Part shown: piece by piece, positions 10,829-21,569 of the stretch
How the letters are laid out: the number at the start of each line of letters is the position of its first letter
How positions within the stretch are numbered: the first letter of the stretch is position 1
Source of the DNA: Adineta ricciae
Lineage: Eukaryota; Rotifera; Eurotatoria; Adinetida; Adinetidae
Length of the DNA stretch: 64,000 nucleotides
Reading direction: 5' to 3'
NCBI GenBank assembly: GCA_905250025.1
Contig: CAJNOJ010000388.1
Location: 20,807-84,806, forward strand
Notes under the pieces: model-generated
Seen by the model: only the letters and a program-made list of their open reading frames with translations
What the model was told of the DNA's origin: nothing
Databases searched by the model: none
Program-made: the position numbers and the translations under genes

Positions 10829-13808
10829 ACAATGTCATCAAGTAGAATATGAACAATATGCATAAATTTCCTCCGTTTAGCTTCGTCTAAAGCTGAATTT
10901 CCCCATCGATCCTTGCATGTTCTGCCGTCATCACCACAATGCTGTAAGACTTTAACAACGTTTACGTAACCATTCAATGCCGCCCAATGCATTGGAGTTC
11001 GTCCGTCGTAATCTGCATACGTGTCGTATGCTGACAAGACTCCGCTCATGAGAAGACTTTTGATTAATTCGGCTTCGTTGTTTAAAACTAATGTTGCGAA
11101 ACGGAAAACTTTTTTCCATTTTTTTACCGAATCAACAAAAGTTCTGGTGGATTTCGACGGCGAATCCGAAGATATTCCCGTCGTTGTTGTTGACAACGGT
11201 AACTTCGATTCTTTGCTTTGATATTCTTTTAGATATTCGGCGACTTGATTATGTCCGTAACGATAAGCTTCTTCGATCGGTGTAAATCCCCAACGATCTT
11301 CTCGATTAATCCAATGTAAATCTTGCTTTTTCACTAAGGAATGTTTACATAAGAACTGAATACTCGATAGTTGACCTTCAGCAGCAGCGATATGTGCTGC
11401 AGAGCGAAAATCATAATCGACGCTATCTGCACGAAATTGCGGAAATTGTTTGAGGATATTTATCATTTGTTTCACATTTCCTTCACCCGCAGCTGTGCAA
11501 AACAAAGCTGGTAATAAACATTCTTCTGTAGTTTTCCTCGATTTCCTTTCGACCGCTTCCGTCTTCACTCCAAAATCATCGTCGATATTAATGTCATCAA
11601 GTTCATCATCCTCGACGAAAATATTTTTTGTATTTTTCACTAAACCAGCTCGCCAATGTTGAAGATAAAATGTAATTTGATTATCCGACAATTGCACCGC
11701 ATCGTCTAACGGCGTATGACCGTAATGATCGACAATTGATGTCGATGCATTCCCTTCTTCAACTAAGTATTTGACAATTAAATAATGATGTCCACAAACG
11801 GCTAAATGCAATGCCGTTCGTCCATTATGATCGATTAGATTTGGATTAACTCCGCAAGCGATCAAATATTGTACCGCTTCGAGATTTCCTTCGAACGAAA
11901 AAGCACAGAGGAAAAATACCAGCTCTTTCATCTTCGATATAGGCATTCGGGCGCCTTTTATGTAAAGATAAGGTATGAGGTGGAAATGTCCGTGACAAAA
12001 AGCATCGTACAATGGCGTTCCATCGAAATCGTCGATCAGATTCGTATCCGCATGAAATTTTTCAATTAACATTCGACATAGTTTCATGTTTCCATCACAC
12101 GCAGCTAGATGCAGTGAACTTCGAAGATCGTAGTCGGTTGCGTTGACATCCGCACCTTCGTTCAGTAAAGATTTCAGATTGAACCAATCATTTTGATGAG
12201 TGTAAGAACATAGAAGTATCGGAACGAATTCATTTTCGATGGTCGATAAATCTTCGCCGGGAATGTTTTGATTTCCTCCAACTTTTTGAAGAATTATCGA
12301 TAGGTCATCCAAAAACTGAAAATGCATTTTCACCAAATTCGACAAACGAAATCGTCGTAGGTGATCTTCCGGAATGCTTATCGATCGAAGTCTGATTCCG
12401 ATCAGATATTTACTCGATCCACCTAATAAACACAAAAACCAACAGATAATTATCGCCGGTAACATCAGTGGCAGTTTTCCAAATACAGGAAAGTATTTAA
12501 TCAAACCAACTTGCACAAAAACAGTCATTATTGATCCAAATATCATGTAAAGCCATATGTGAGGTCCATGTAAGACAAAGAACATTCCTCCTAGTATTTG
12601 AAATGTCAATGCAGAGTTCAGACCCCACAGACCTTGACGAATCTCAGCCAGTGACACTTGGAATAAATAAATCGAGGTTATTTGACCCACGATTGTACCG
12701 ATTAAAGCGAGGATTGTTAATCTTAACGAACAAATCGATACACCCAACAGAATAATCAGACCGGTTAGAGCATTATTAATTAGATAAACTTGACTTATGC
12801 TCGAGAAGATTCCGTCGATGAAACTGATCGTTAATGGCCAAAATGAAGTTGTATTTGTGCCATTGGAGATTTCGGTGAGATTTGATATGAGCAAATCAAG
12901 TTCGATAGGAGAGGAATGCAATTTGGTTGCGGAAATTAGCCAGAGGAACGAACACAGATGAGAACTAAATGTAAATGGTGAAATATCGAATCTCACAACG
13001 AATATTTTACAAAGTGCAACGAAGAAGATGGTTGAACAAATGCAAAAAAATACCATTGGTCCGATAAGTTGAAAAAAAGTGTGACCGGGTGAAAAATGTC
13101 TTAGAATCAATGCAGTTAGACATCCATTTGAACCATACAGGCCGCTTTGGATCGATTGCGAATTCAATCCAAGAAAATGGGCGGTTAACGTGGAAATTAT
13201 CGCTCCAAATAAAGCGTAGGAAGCCGAAGATTTTTCATTCATGGTCAACGCTAGAACGATGACCTAAACAATCTTTCTTACGACGAAACGAAGCAGAAAA
13301 TGACTAAACTTACTAAACCAGATAGAGGATTATTCGCGAACATGAGTTGACCGATTCCTCTGAAAACTGAATCGATAAAATTGATGAAAAATTTGAGAAA
13401 TCGAAGGCCGTGAAGGAATTGTTTATGAGTGAAAAGGTAATGGATTTGTGACATAGTACCAAAAAGTGAACGAAGCGTAATTCGATCGTGAGGAGAATCA
13501 AAACGTCGATTTCGATGAATCAACAATGATCGAGAGCGATGAGGTGATGGATGAACAACAACTTCTTCTAACGAATGAAATGTTTCATTTTCCAAATGTT
13601 TTTGTTGTTCAGAAGGAAGCATAGAAGACCACGGTTGGATTTCATGAATGACAAATGATTCAGCTGATTGTTTTCTTGTCAGACGTTTATTTTCGTGTTC
13701 GTTGTCGTCTTCCTCGAACTGGAATCGAACCGACATACTGGTTGATGAACGTGTTCCGCTTGATAACGAGGATTTCATTGGAGAACTACTTATTGTCGAT
13801 TGCTTCAT
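10825..13808 (-). CDS. Urea transporter fused to ankyrin repeats
   Basis: Exon 1 (13808-13314) and exon 2 (13263-10825) joined over a 50-bp intron encode 977 residues. Residues 1-110 are a Ser/Arg-rich cytoplasmic region. Residues about 120-455 are an SLC14/UT-type urea channel with both pseudo-repeat halves: FANNPLSGL and SGLYGSNGCLTAL, then NNALTGLI and RQGLWGLNSALTFQILGGMFF. From about 515 to the end run ankyrin repeats (LLNEGADVNA, GRTALHLAV, YDFRSAAHIAAAEG, YDGRTPMHWAALNGY, DRWGNSALDEA) interrupted by an acidic linker near residue 720. The repeats should be cytoplasmic and may gate the channel or tether it; that is inference. A 5' partial copy lies at 17612-18472. No frameshift or stop breaks this copy. 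Confidence 0.88.
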
Positions 13809-14322
13809 TAACAGATATGGTTAGACGACTTACGTTGATTTCAATGTAGGAGAAAAGAAAACAGATCTATCAATGATTGACAAGGTTTCAATGAATGAAA
13901 ATATGCAATTATTTTTGACAGCTATGAAATAATAAATGCGCGAAATATCATTAGCCCTTTCTTCTCTTTCGCATATTTAATCGAATTTCTACACGTGTTC
14001 TGTTCTATATCGTATTGAATAAGTGTAAATAAAATATCTATCGATGGACTTGTTTCTAAGGTTTGAATAAACTCAAATCGGTATCGAGGTCATGTAAATT
14101 TTACACGTAAAGCTGACAGAACATATTCTTTTCTACTTGGTCTAATTGAAGATGTGTGTACAGCTAAGATTCGCGTACTTGTATAAAGATGTCGCACAAG
14201 CAATGAGAGAATCCAGCAATATTTACACTGATGATTATGCTTATCACGATAAAAATTACTCTCATTTATTAATACGTATTAGTAGTGTCTTGTTTTACTA
14301 GGATTTCAATGTTTAATAATGA
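13809..14322. other. Intergenic, shared by both copies of duplication 1
   Basis: Upstream region of the urea transporter and downstream region of the Cys-rich gene; conserved with 18473-18991 except for small indels. No element recognised. Confidence 0.5.
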
Positions 14323-14797
14323 TTAAAATCCAATAAAGCCATCGTAACAGCAATTATAGGTTGTATGATTTTTCCATTGCTTGCACCAAGCATTCGCCAT
14401 GTAGGATGATGTGAGACCAGCACGAGAACACGTGCGCCCGTTATCGACTTCATTGGCCGTTCCATTTCGCCATGGACATGCTTCACCCGAAAGGCAAAAA
14501 CGAGCTCGATTGCAAACGCAATAGATTTCGAGCGAATCTCCTACACTGTCAACACCACCATCGTCCATACATTCATCCGGAATCACATAGATTCGTCCGG
14601 TCCCTTTGCACGACAATTTTGACGTCGAGGCTGGATCACACGCACTCGCAGTATCATTACGGCATGTGACACATTCTGTGGACCATATACTGGCGATGCT
14701 AATAGTACAATGAAACTGATTTCCGAAGTAATTTCAATAAATAGTTCTACCTGATAATAACAACAGCAATAAGAAGACGAGGATTTGTGTATTGCAT
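14323..14797 (-). CDS. Secreted Cys-rich protein, 137 aa
   Basis: Exon 1 (14797-14751) encodes a signal peptide (MQYTNPRLLIAVVIIS) and is joined over a 61-bp GT-AG intron (14690-14750) to exon 2 (14689-14323), which reads IWSTECVTCRNDTASACDPA and continues to ...CCYDGFIGF. The mature part of about 120 residues holds about 14 Cys, including CVCN and a terminal NCCYDG, suggesting a disulfide-rich extracellular domain. No known family was recognised. It is encoded just downstream of, and on the same strand as, the membrane serine protease in both copies of the duplication. The second copy (18992-19466) is broken. Confidence 0.72.
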
Positions 14798-15094
14798 TGC
14801 TTGTTTGATTATTTGTATGTGTATGTGACGTAGCGTGTATAAGCTGAGTGTTTATATACATATGCAAATTCAGGAAGTCGAAACAGAAATCATGGGCTAT
14901 TGACAATTACTTCATTTTTTATGACTATTGACCAGTTAGAATATATAAGTAATCATGATTTATCTTCAGTATGTTTTTACCTTACCGCCTATTGTATGTG
15001 ATACAAAAAAAAGAGGCGTCGCTGGCTTCATGATATTTCTACCTGTTTCGCGTTACATGACTATATTTTATGATAGCACTCGAATGAATATCCA

Positions 15095-16256
15095 TCAATC
15101 AAGCAATTTATTCGAATAAACAATCTGATGAATCCATGGAAGATAATAAGCAACACGAGTATAAACATTCGGTCTGCTATTATTCGTTTTACAGTTAAAT
15201 CTTTCAACGTACGATGCAATTCCTGAGACCATCCATCGATTTTGTGCATCTTGGGATAAAAGTGGGCCTCCACTATCTCCACTACACGCTGATACACCTG
15301 TTATATTATTACCAACACAAATCTGTCTTCGTTCATCGACGCCTTCCGTTGACCACCATTGATTGCACCCAGCAATCACTTGGGTAGATGCTTGTTTAAG
15401 CACAGGTGCATATCTTCCTCGGAATTCTGCAGAACCCCATCCAGCTATAATGACCGTATCGTTCGCTAGTGGTTGTTGATCAGATAAACATGCTAATTGA
15501 ATAAATCTATTAAGGTAGAAGGGAGTATTTAATTGAAGAATTGCAATATCACCGAGTGGTGATAATTGAACAAATGTTGGATGAATGAAGACTTTTTCCA
15601 CACGGCGAGTTTGACGAACGTTTCTCTCGAGCGTTGATGAAGTATTGTGTAAACCGGCAATTATTCGAATAAATGATCCATTGGTTGCAGTTATACAATG
15701 CGCGGCGGTGAGAACATATCGAGGATGAATTAATGTTCCACCACAGATGCTCGATGTACAATTTGAATTGTTACATGGAGGAGTTTCGATATAGAAAACA
15801 ACCTTATAATATTGACAGAACGAGATTTTAATTACAGGAAAGAAAAATTCAGCAGATACTTTACCCAGGGCCAAGAATTCGGTATAGCTTCCATTCCTCC
15901 GTAAATACGTTGGAATGGTACGTACGGTAGAATCTCTTGTTTTCCACATGAAACAGCATTCGGCATTGTTGCATCTATTGTTGTTGTTTCTGTTCAAATG
16001 AAATAAAACAAATAAGATGGCAACGAGAATTCGATTATTGAATACCGATTTGATATGTTGATTTGTATAAAGATGCGAATGTAATAACTAAGGCGATGAC
16101 GATGATGCTTAAGCCAAATGAGAATAGAATAAAGAAAACGAGCAAGCACTTAATCGGAAAAGAAGCTTTCCAGTTTGCTGGTTGAGTTGATTTTGTTCTT
16201 TGAATCTGATTATTCAAAAACGAAAATGAACGTGAAATATTCGATGACTGATCCAT
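15095..16256 (-). CDS. Type II transmembrane serine protease (S1, chymotrypsin fold)
   Basis: Three exons (16256-16046, 15989-15865, 15802-15095) with introns of 56 and 62 bp give 347 residues. A short cytoplasmic N-terminus precedes a membrane helix at about residues 36-62 (CLLVFFILFSFGLSIIVIAL). The catalytic domain begins at the activation site FQR|IYGGMEAIPNSWPW. The triad is His in LTAAHC, Asp in LGDIAIL and Ser in GDSGGPL. The position equivalent to trypsin 189 is Ser (SACSGDSGG), so chymotrypsin-like rather than trypsin-like cleavage is expected. The topology places the protease outside the cell. Stop at 15095; ATG 16256 is preferred over an in-frame TTG at 16259. A full intact second copy is at 19742-20898. 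Confidence 0.9.
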
Positions 16257-16259
16257 CAA

Positions 16260-16881
16260 TAGTTTTCGAAATTGTGATGATTTTGCTCGATTAAATTGTG
16301 CAAATGATCACATACGCGGGGATTAAAAAACCGTTGAGGAACGATAAATGTCGCTTTAAACTTTAAAGAGAATAGCATCAGTCGTGTTTTTATTCGAAAT
16401 TTAACAAAGAATGTCATTATAAAGAACATACTACAGACAGAGGCGTATTCAATTTCGTAAATAATCTATCAACACCATTCACTGTACACAATACAGTTAA
16501 CATCAATGTCATACGAGCAACGTACCAACTACAGAATATCAAGAAGTTCTCCGCTTCATAGCATTAGATTATGATTTTCGTATTGATACCACTAAGGTCG
16601 GTAATCAAAAAGAATATTTGTTTGAAGAAAATATTCTTCCAAATTTACTCATACGTTTCCCACGAAAAGACGATTCATCCCTTCATCTATTATGCTGATG
16701 CAACGCACCAACTTCGTACGACAAATTATCTAAAATAAAAATAAGCGGATGAGACTACCAAGTTCTTCACCGTCATGCCCAACTTGTACGTTAGTTCTAA
16801 AAAACTAGTTTACAAAAGCAGTTTATTAGCCCATACAATAGTGAGAGTCTATCCGATGATATTTCCATTCGTAAATGTGCT
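16260..16881. other. Duplicated non-coding stretch with decayed frame
   Basis: Matches 20902-21569. The right copy keeps a 73-codon plus-strand frame (21053-21274) that in this copy is shifted by an extra T near 16414. The protein resembles nothing I recognise, so this is recorded as degenerate sequence, not a gene. Confidence 0.35.
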
Positions 16882-17121
16882 TCACGTGAACCAATCCAAA
16901 GTAAAGCATTTCGCACTTGTAAATGTTCGGTTTGGTTTGATGCTGCTTTTACAACGTCTCTTGTTCTCCACTTTCGGGCGCGGTATCACAAGTTTCAGAA
17001 CTATTACCAGAACATCCACCACACCAATCAACGTCGTCGCGATAGTAATCACATCGTTTTTCACCTCAGTCACATAATTACATTCTTTCGGTTGACATTC
17101 ATCATAGTAACGATCATACAT
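16882..17121 (-). pseudogene. 3' fragment of a Cys-rich single-pass membrane family
   Basis: Encodes YYDECQPKECNYVTEV followed by a membrane helix (ITIATTLIGVVDVLVIVLKLVI) and a basic tail. The C-x-P-x-x-C-x-Y plus C-terminal helix layout belongs to a family I associate with large bdelloid expansions; the longer copy is at 21570-22782. A TAG lies immediately before the YDR segment in both copies, so the gene was already dead before duplication. Upstream exons are absent here because the segment ends at the minisatellite. Confidence 0.55.
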
Positions 17122-17129
17122 CTATGTTT

Positions 17130-17610
17130 GAGAATACATCCTATTCCGCAATGTTGCACATTTGGGAATCAGTTCCGCACACGGAATCAGTTCCCACGAT
17201 TCCGGAATTCACCCGAAGCAATTCCGGAATCCATACACACAATTACACGGAATTCCTACCAATTCCGGAATTACACCCACTCCCTTCACCCTCACATATC
17301 ATCTCCCCTATACATGACCGAATTCCGTTTACGGAATTCCGGAATTCAGTCATACCCGGAATCGCTAGGAATTCCGTGGAATTCCTACCAATTCCTACCG
17401 ATTCCGGAATCGCACCGAATTCCGGAATTCCGTAAACGGAATTGAATCGTTCCAGGACGATGATAGCAAGTCCTACTTAAGCAAGCATGCAATTCCGGAA
17501 TCGCTAGGAATTCCATGGAATTCCGCGGAATTCCTACCAATTCCGGAATTACACCCACCCCCTTCACCCTCACATATCATCTCCCCTATACACCACCCAA
17601 TTCCGTTTAC
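17130..17610. repeat. GGAATTCC-rich minisatellite
   Basis: The stretch is built from the palindromes GGAATTCC and CCGGAATT with short spacers. A segment of about 75 bp containing acacccac(t/c)cccttcac and tcacatatcatctccccta occurs twice, from about 17255 and 17533, 278 bp apart. The second copy runs directly into the assembly gap at 17611, so the array is probably longer in the genome. It marks the junction between the two copies of duplication 1. Confidence 0.85.
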
Positions 17611-17611
17611 N
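17611..17611. other. Assembly gap (single N)
   Basis: A single N separates the minisatellite from the truncated second copy of the urea transporter gene; the true gap length is unknown. Confidence 0.95.
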
Positions 17612-18472
17612 ACGAACACAGATGAGAACTAAATGTAAATGGTGAAATATCGAATCTCACAACGAATATTTTACAAAGTGCAACGAAGAAGATGGTTGAA
17701 CAAATGCAAAAAAATACCATTGGTCCGATAAGATGAAAAAAAGTGTGACCGGGTGAAAAATGTCTTATAATCAATGCAGTTAAACATCCATTTGGGCCAT
17801 ACAGGCCGCTTTGGATCGATTGCGAATTCAATCCAAGAAAATGGGCGGTTAACGTGGAAATTATCGTTCCAAAGAAAGCGTAGGAAGCCGAAGATTTTTC
17901 ATTCATGGTTAACGCTAGAACGATGATCTAAACAATCTTTCTTACGACGAAACGAAGCAGAAAGTGACTAAACTTACCAAACCAGATAGTGGATTATTCG
18001 CGAACATGAGTTGACCGATTCCTCTGAAAACTGAATCGATAAAATTGATAAAAAATTTGAGAAATCGAAGACCGCGAAGGAATTGTTTATGAGTGAAAAG
18101 ATAATGGATTTGTGACATAGTACCAAAAAGTGAACGAAGCGTAATTCGATCGTGAGGAGAATCAAAACGACGATTTCGATGAATCAAAAATGATCGAGAA
18201 CGACGAGGTGATGGATGAACAACAATTTCATCTAACGGATGAAATGTTTCATTTTCCGACTGTTTTTGTTGTTCAGAAGGAAGCATAGAAGACCACGGTT
18301 GGATTTCATGAATGACAAATGATTCAGCTGATTGTTTTCTTGTCAGACGTTTATTTTCATGTTCGTTGTCGTCTTCCTCAAACTGGAATCGAACCGACAT
18401 GCTTGTTGATGAACGTGTTCCGCTTGACAACGAGGATTTCATTGGAGAACTACTTATTGTCGGTTGTTTCAT
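17612..18472 (-). CDS. Urea transporter-ankyrin copy 2, 5' part cut by gap
   Basis: Exon 1 (18472-17978, 165 codons) and the start of exon 2 (17927-17612) are joined by a 50-bp intron with GT-AG ends. About 270 residues are visible: the Ser-rich N-terminus and the first helices of the urea channel, including SGLYGPNGCLTAL. The frame is undamaged up to the gap; the second half of the channel and the ankyrin repeats are not in the assembly here. Compared with the first copy, changes such as S4P, H71Q, L72S and S79P lie mostly in the N-terminal region. It may be an allele of the first copy placed in tandem by the assembler. Confidence 0.8.
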
Positions 18473-18991
18473 TAACGAATATGGTTAGACGACTTACGTT
18501 GATTTCAATGTAGGAGAAAAGAAAACAGATCTATCAATGATTGACAAGGTTTCGATGAATCAAAATATGCAATTATTTTTGACAGCTATGAAATAATAAA
18601 TGCGCGAAATATCATTAGCCCTTTCTTCTCTTTCGTATATTTAATCGAATTTCTACACGTGTTCTGTTATATCGTATTGAATACGTGTAAATAAAATATT
18701 TATCGATGGACTTGTGTCTATAGTTTGAATAAACTCAAATCGGGATCGAGGTCATGTAAATTTTACGTGTAAAACTGACAGAAGAAATGAACATATTCTT
18801 TTCTATTCGATCTAATTGAAGATGTGTGTACAGCTAAGATTCGTACTTGTATAAAGATGTCGCACAAGCAATGATAGAATCCAGCAACATTTACACCGAT
18901 GGTTGCTTATCATGATAAAAAATTACTCTCGTTTATTAATACGTATTAGTACAGTGTCTTGTTTTACTAGGATGTCAATGTTCAATAATGA
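18473..18991. other. Intergenic, duplicate of 13809-14322
   Basis: Same content as the left copy with small indels; nothing further recognised. Confidence 0.5.
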
Positions 18992-19466
18992 TTAAAATCC
19001 AATAAAGCCATCATAACAGCAATTATAGGCTGTATGATTATTCCATTGCTTGCACCAAGCATTCGCCATGTAGGATGATGTGAGACCAGCGCGAGAACAC
19101 GTGCGCCCGTTATCGACTGCATTTGCCGTTCCATTTCGCCATGGACATGCTTCATCCGAAAGGCAAAAACGAGCTTGATTGCAAACGCAATAGATTTCGA
19201 GCGAATCTCCTGCACTGTCAACACCACCATCGTCCATACATTCATCTGGAATCACATAGATTCGTCCGGTTCCTTTGCACGACAATTTTGACGTCGAGGC
19301 TGGATCACACGCACTCGCAGTATCACTACTACATGTGATACATTCTGTTGATCATATACCAGCGATGCTAATAGTATAATGAAACTGATTTCCGAAGTAA
19401 TTTCAATAAATAGTTCTACCTGATAATAACAACAGCAATAAGAAGATGAAGATTTGTGCATTGCAT
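18992..19466 (-). pseudogene. Secreted Cys-rich protein copy 2, splice acceptor lost
   Basis: The body of exon 2 (from 19285 to 18992) is still open and nearly identical to the first copy, ending CCYDGFIGF. However, the intron 3' end reads ctGG|tata instead of ccAG|tata, and the following Trp codon TGG is changed to TGA, so both the acceptor and the frame into exon 2 are lost. The next AG downstream leads to a stop within a few codons. The signal-peptide exon (ATG at 19466) remains. Confidence 0.7.
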
Positions 19467-19741
19467 TGCTTGTTTGATTATTTGTATGTGTATGTGATGT
19501 AGCGTGTACATATGCAAATCCAGGAAGTCAAAACAGAAATCATGGAGTCTTGACAATGACTTTTTTCTATGACTATCGACCAATCAGAATGTAGAAGTAA
19601 TCGTGATTTATTTTCAGTATGTTTTTACCTTATCGCCCATTGTATGTGATACAAATAATTGGGCGTCGCACTTTTCATGATATTTCCACCGGTTTCGCGT
19701 TATATGACTATATTTTATGATAGCACTCGAATGAATATTCA

Positions 19742-20898
19742 TCAATCAAGCGATTTATTCGAATAAGCAATCTGATGAATCCATGGAAGATAATAAGCAA
19801 CACGAGTATAAACATTGGGTCTACTATTATTCGTTTTACAATTAAATCTTTCAACGTATGACGCAATCCCTGAGACAATCCACCGGTTTTGTGCATCCCT
19901 GGATAAGATTGGACCTCCACTATCTCCACTACATGCTGATACACCTGTTATATTATTGGCAACACAAATTTGTCTTCGTTCATCAACGCCTTCCGCTGAC
20001 CACCATTGATTGCACCCAGCAATCACTTGGGTAAATGCTTGTTTAAGCACAGGTGCATATCTTCCTCGGAATTCTGCAGAACCCCATCCAGCTATAATGA
20101 CCGTATCGTTCCCTAGTGGTTGTTGATCAGATAAACATGCTAATTGAATAAATCTGTTAAGGTAGAAGGGAGCATTTAATTGAAGAATTGCAATATCACC
20201 GAGTAGCGATAATTGAACAAATGTTGGATGAATGAAGACTTTTTCCACACGGCGAGTTTGACGAACGTTTCTCTCGAGGGTTGATGAAGTATTGTGTAAA
20301 CCGGCAATTATTCGAATAAATGATCCATTGGTTGCAGTTATACAATGCGCGGCGGTGAGAACATATCGAGGATGAATTAACGTTCCACCGCAGATGCTCG
20401 ATGTACAATTTGAACTGCTACATGGAGGAGTTTCGATATAGAAAACAACCTTATAATATTAAGACAACGAGATTTTTTGTCACAGAAAAAAAAACAAGAA
20501 ATTTTACCCAAGGCCAAGAATTCGGTACAGCTTCAATTCCTCCGTAAATACGTTGAAATGGTACGTACGGTAGAATCTCTTGTTTTCCACATGAAGCAGC
20601 ATTCGGCACTGTTGCACCTATTGTTGTCGTTTCTGTTCAAATGAAAGCAAAAAATAACATAACAATGAGAATTCGATTATTGATTACCGATTTGATATGT
20701 TGGTTTGTATAAAGATGCGAATGTAATAACTAAGGCGATGACGATGATGCTTAAGCCAAATGAGAATAGAATAAAGAAAACGAGCAAACATTTGATCGGA
20801 AAAGAAGCTTTCCAGTTTGCTGGTGGAGTTGATTTTGTTCTTTGAATCTGATTATTCAAAAACGAAAATGAACGTGAAATATTCGATGACTGATCCAT
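19742..20898 (-). CDS. Type II transmembrane serine protease, copy 2
   Basis: Exons 20898-20688, 20632-20508 and 20449-19742, with introns of 55 and 58 bp, give 347 residues, the same length as the first copy. All key features are kept: membrane helix, FQR|IYGGIEAVPNSWPW activation site, LTAAHC, GDIAIL and GDSGGPI, and Ser at the position equivalent to 189. Differences from the first copy are scattered conservative substitutions, so both are likely functional or allelic. It lies upstream of the broken Cys-rich copy on the same strand. Confidence 0.88.
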
Positions 20899-20901
20899 CA
20901 A

Positions 20902-21569
20902 TAGTTTTCAAAATTGTGATGATTTTGCTCGATTAAATTGTGCAAATGATCACATACGCGAGGATTAAAAAACCGTTGAAGAACGATAAATGTTACTTTA
21001 AACTTTAAAGAGAATAGTATCGGTCATGTTTTTATTCGAAATTTAACAAAGAATGTCATATAAAGAACATACTATAGACAGAGGCATATTCGATTTCTTA
21101 AATAATCGATCGACGCCATTTATTATACATAATACAGTTAACATCAATATTACGAACAACGTACCAACTACAGAATATCAAGAAGTTTCCCGCTTCATAG
21201 CATTAGATTATGATTTTCGTATTGATACAACTAAGGTCTGTAATCGAACAGAATATTTGTTTGAAGAAATCTGAACATTATTATTAAAGCCTTATACAGG
21301 AATATCTACGAAAATATTCTTTCAAATTTACTCAAACGTTTCCCACGAAAAGGCTATTCATCCCTTCATCTGTTATGCTGATGAAACGCACCAACTTCGT
21401 ACGACAAATTATCTAAAATAAAAATAAGCGGATGAGACTACCAAGTTCTTCACCGTCACACCCAACTTGTACGTTAGTTCTAAAAAACTAGTTTACAAAA
21501 GCAGTTTATTCAACAATACAATAGTAAGAATCTGTCTGATGATATTTCCATTCAAATGTTCTTCATGCT
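20902..21569. other. Duplicated stretch with an unassigned 73-codon frame
   Basis: Right-hand counterpart of 16260-16881. The plus-strand frame at 21053-21274 is open (Asn- and Thr-rich middle) but is broken in the other copy and has no recognised relative. Confidence 0.3.

Larger units (their letters stand above)
12948..17125. repeat. Segmental duplication 1, left copy
   Basis: This segment is repeated in the same orientation at 17612-21812, offset 4642 to 4688 bp. It contains the 5' part of the urea transporter gene, the Cys-rich gene, the serine protease and the 3' end of a Cys/TM-family pseudogene. Divergence is a few percent, with about nine amino-acid changes in the 165 residues of transporter exon 1. 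The right boundary of this copy abuts a minisatellite. Confidence 0.85.

Noticed and set aside
14583-14906. 107-codon ORF overlapping the Cys-rich gene
   Set aside because: It is antisense-frame sequence over the intron and exon 1; the spliced signal-peptide model explains the locus better.
17130-17610. CRISPR-like array in the GGAATTCC repeats
   Set aside because: Repeats are palindromic and irregularly spaced without unique spacers of constant size, and the genome is eukaryotic.
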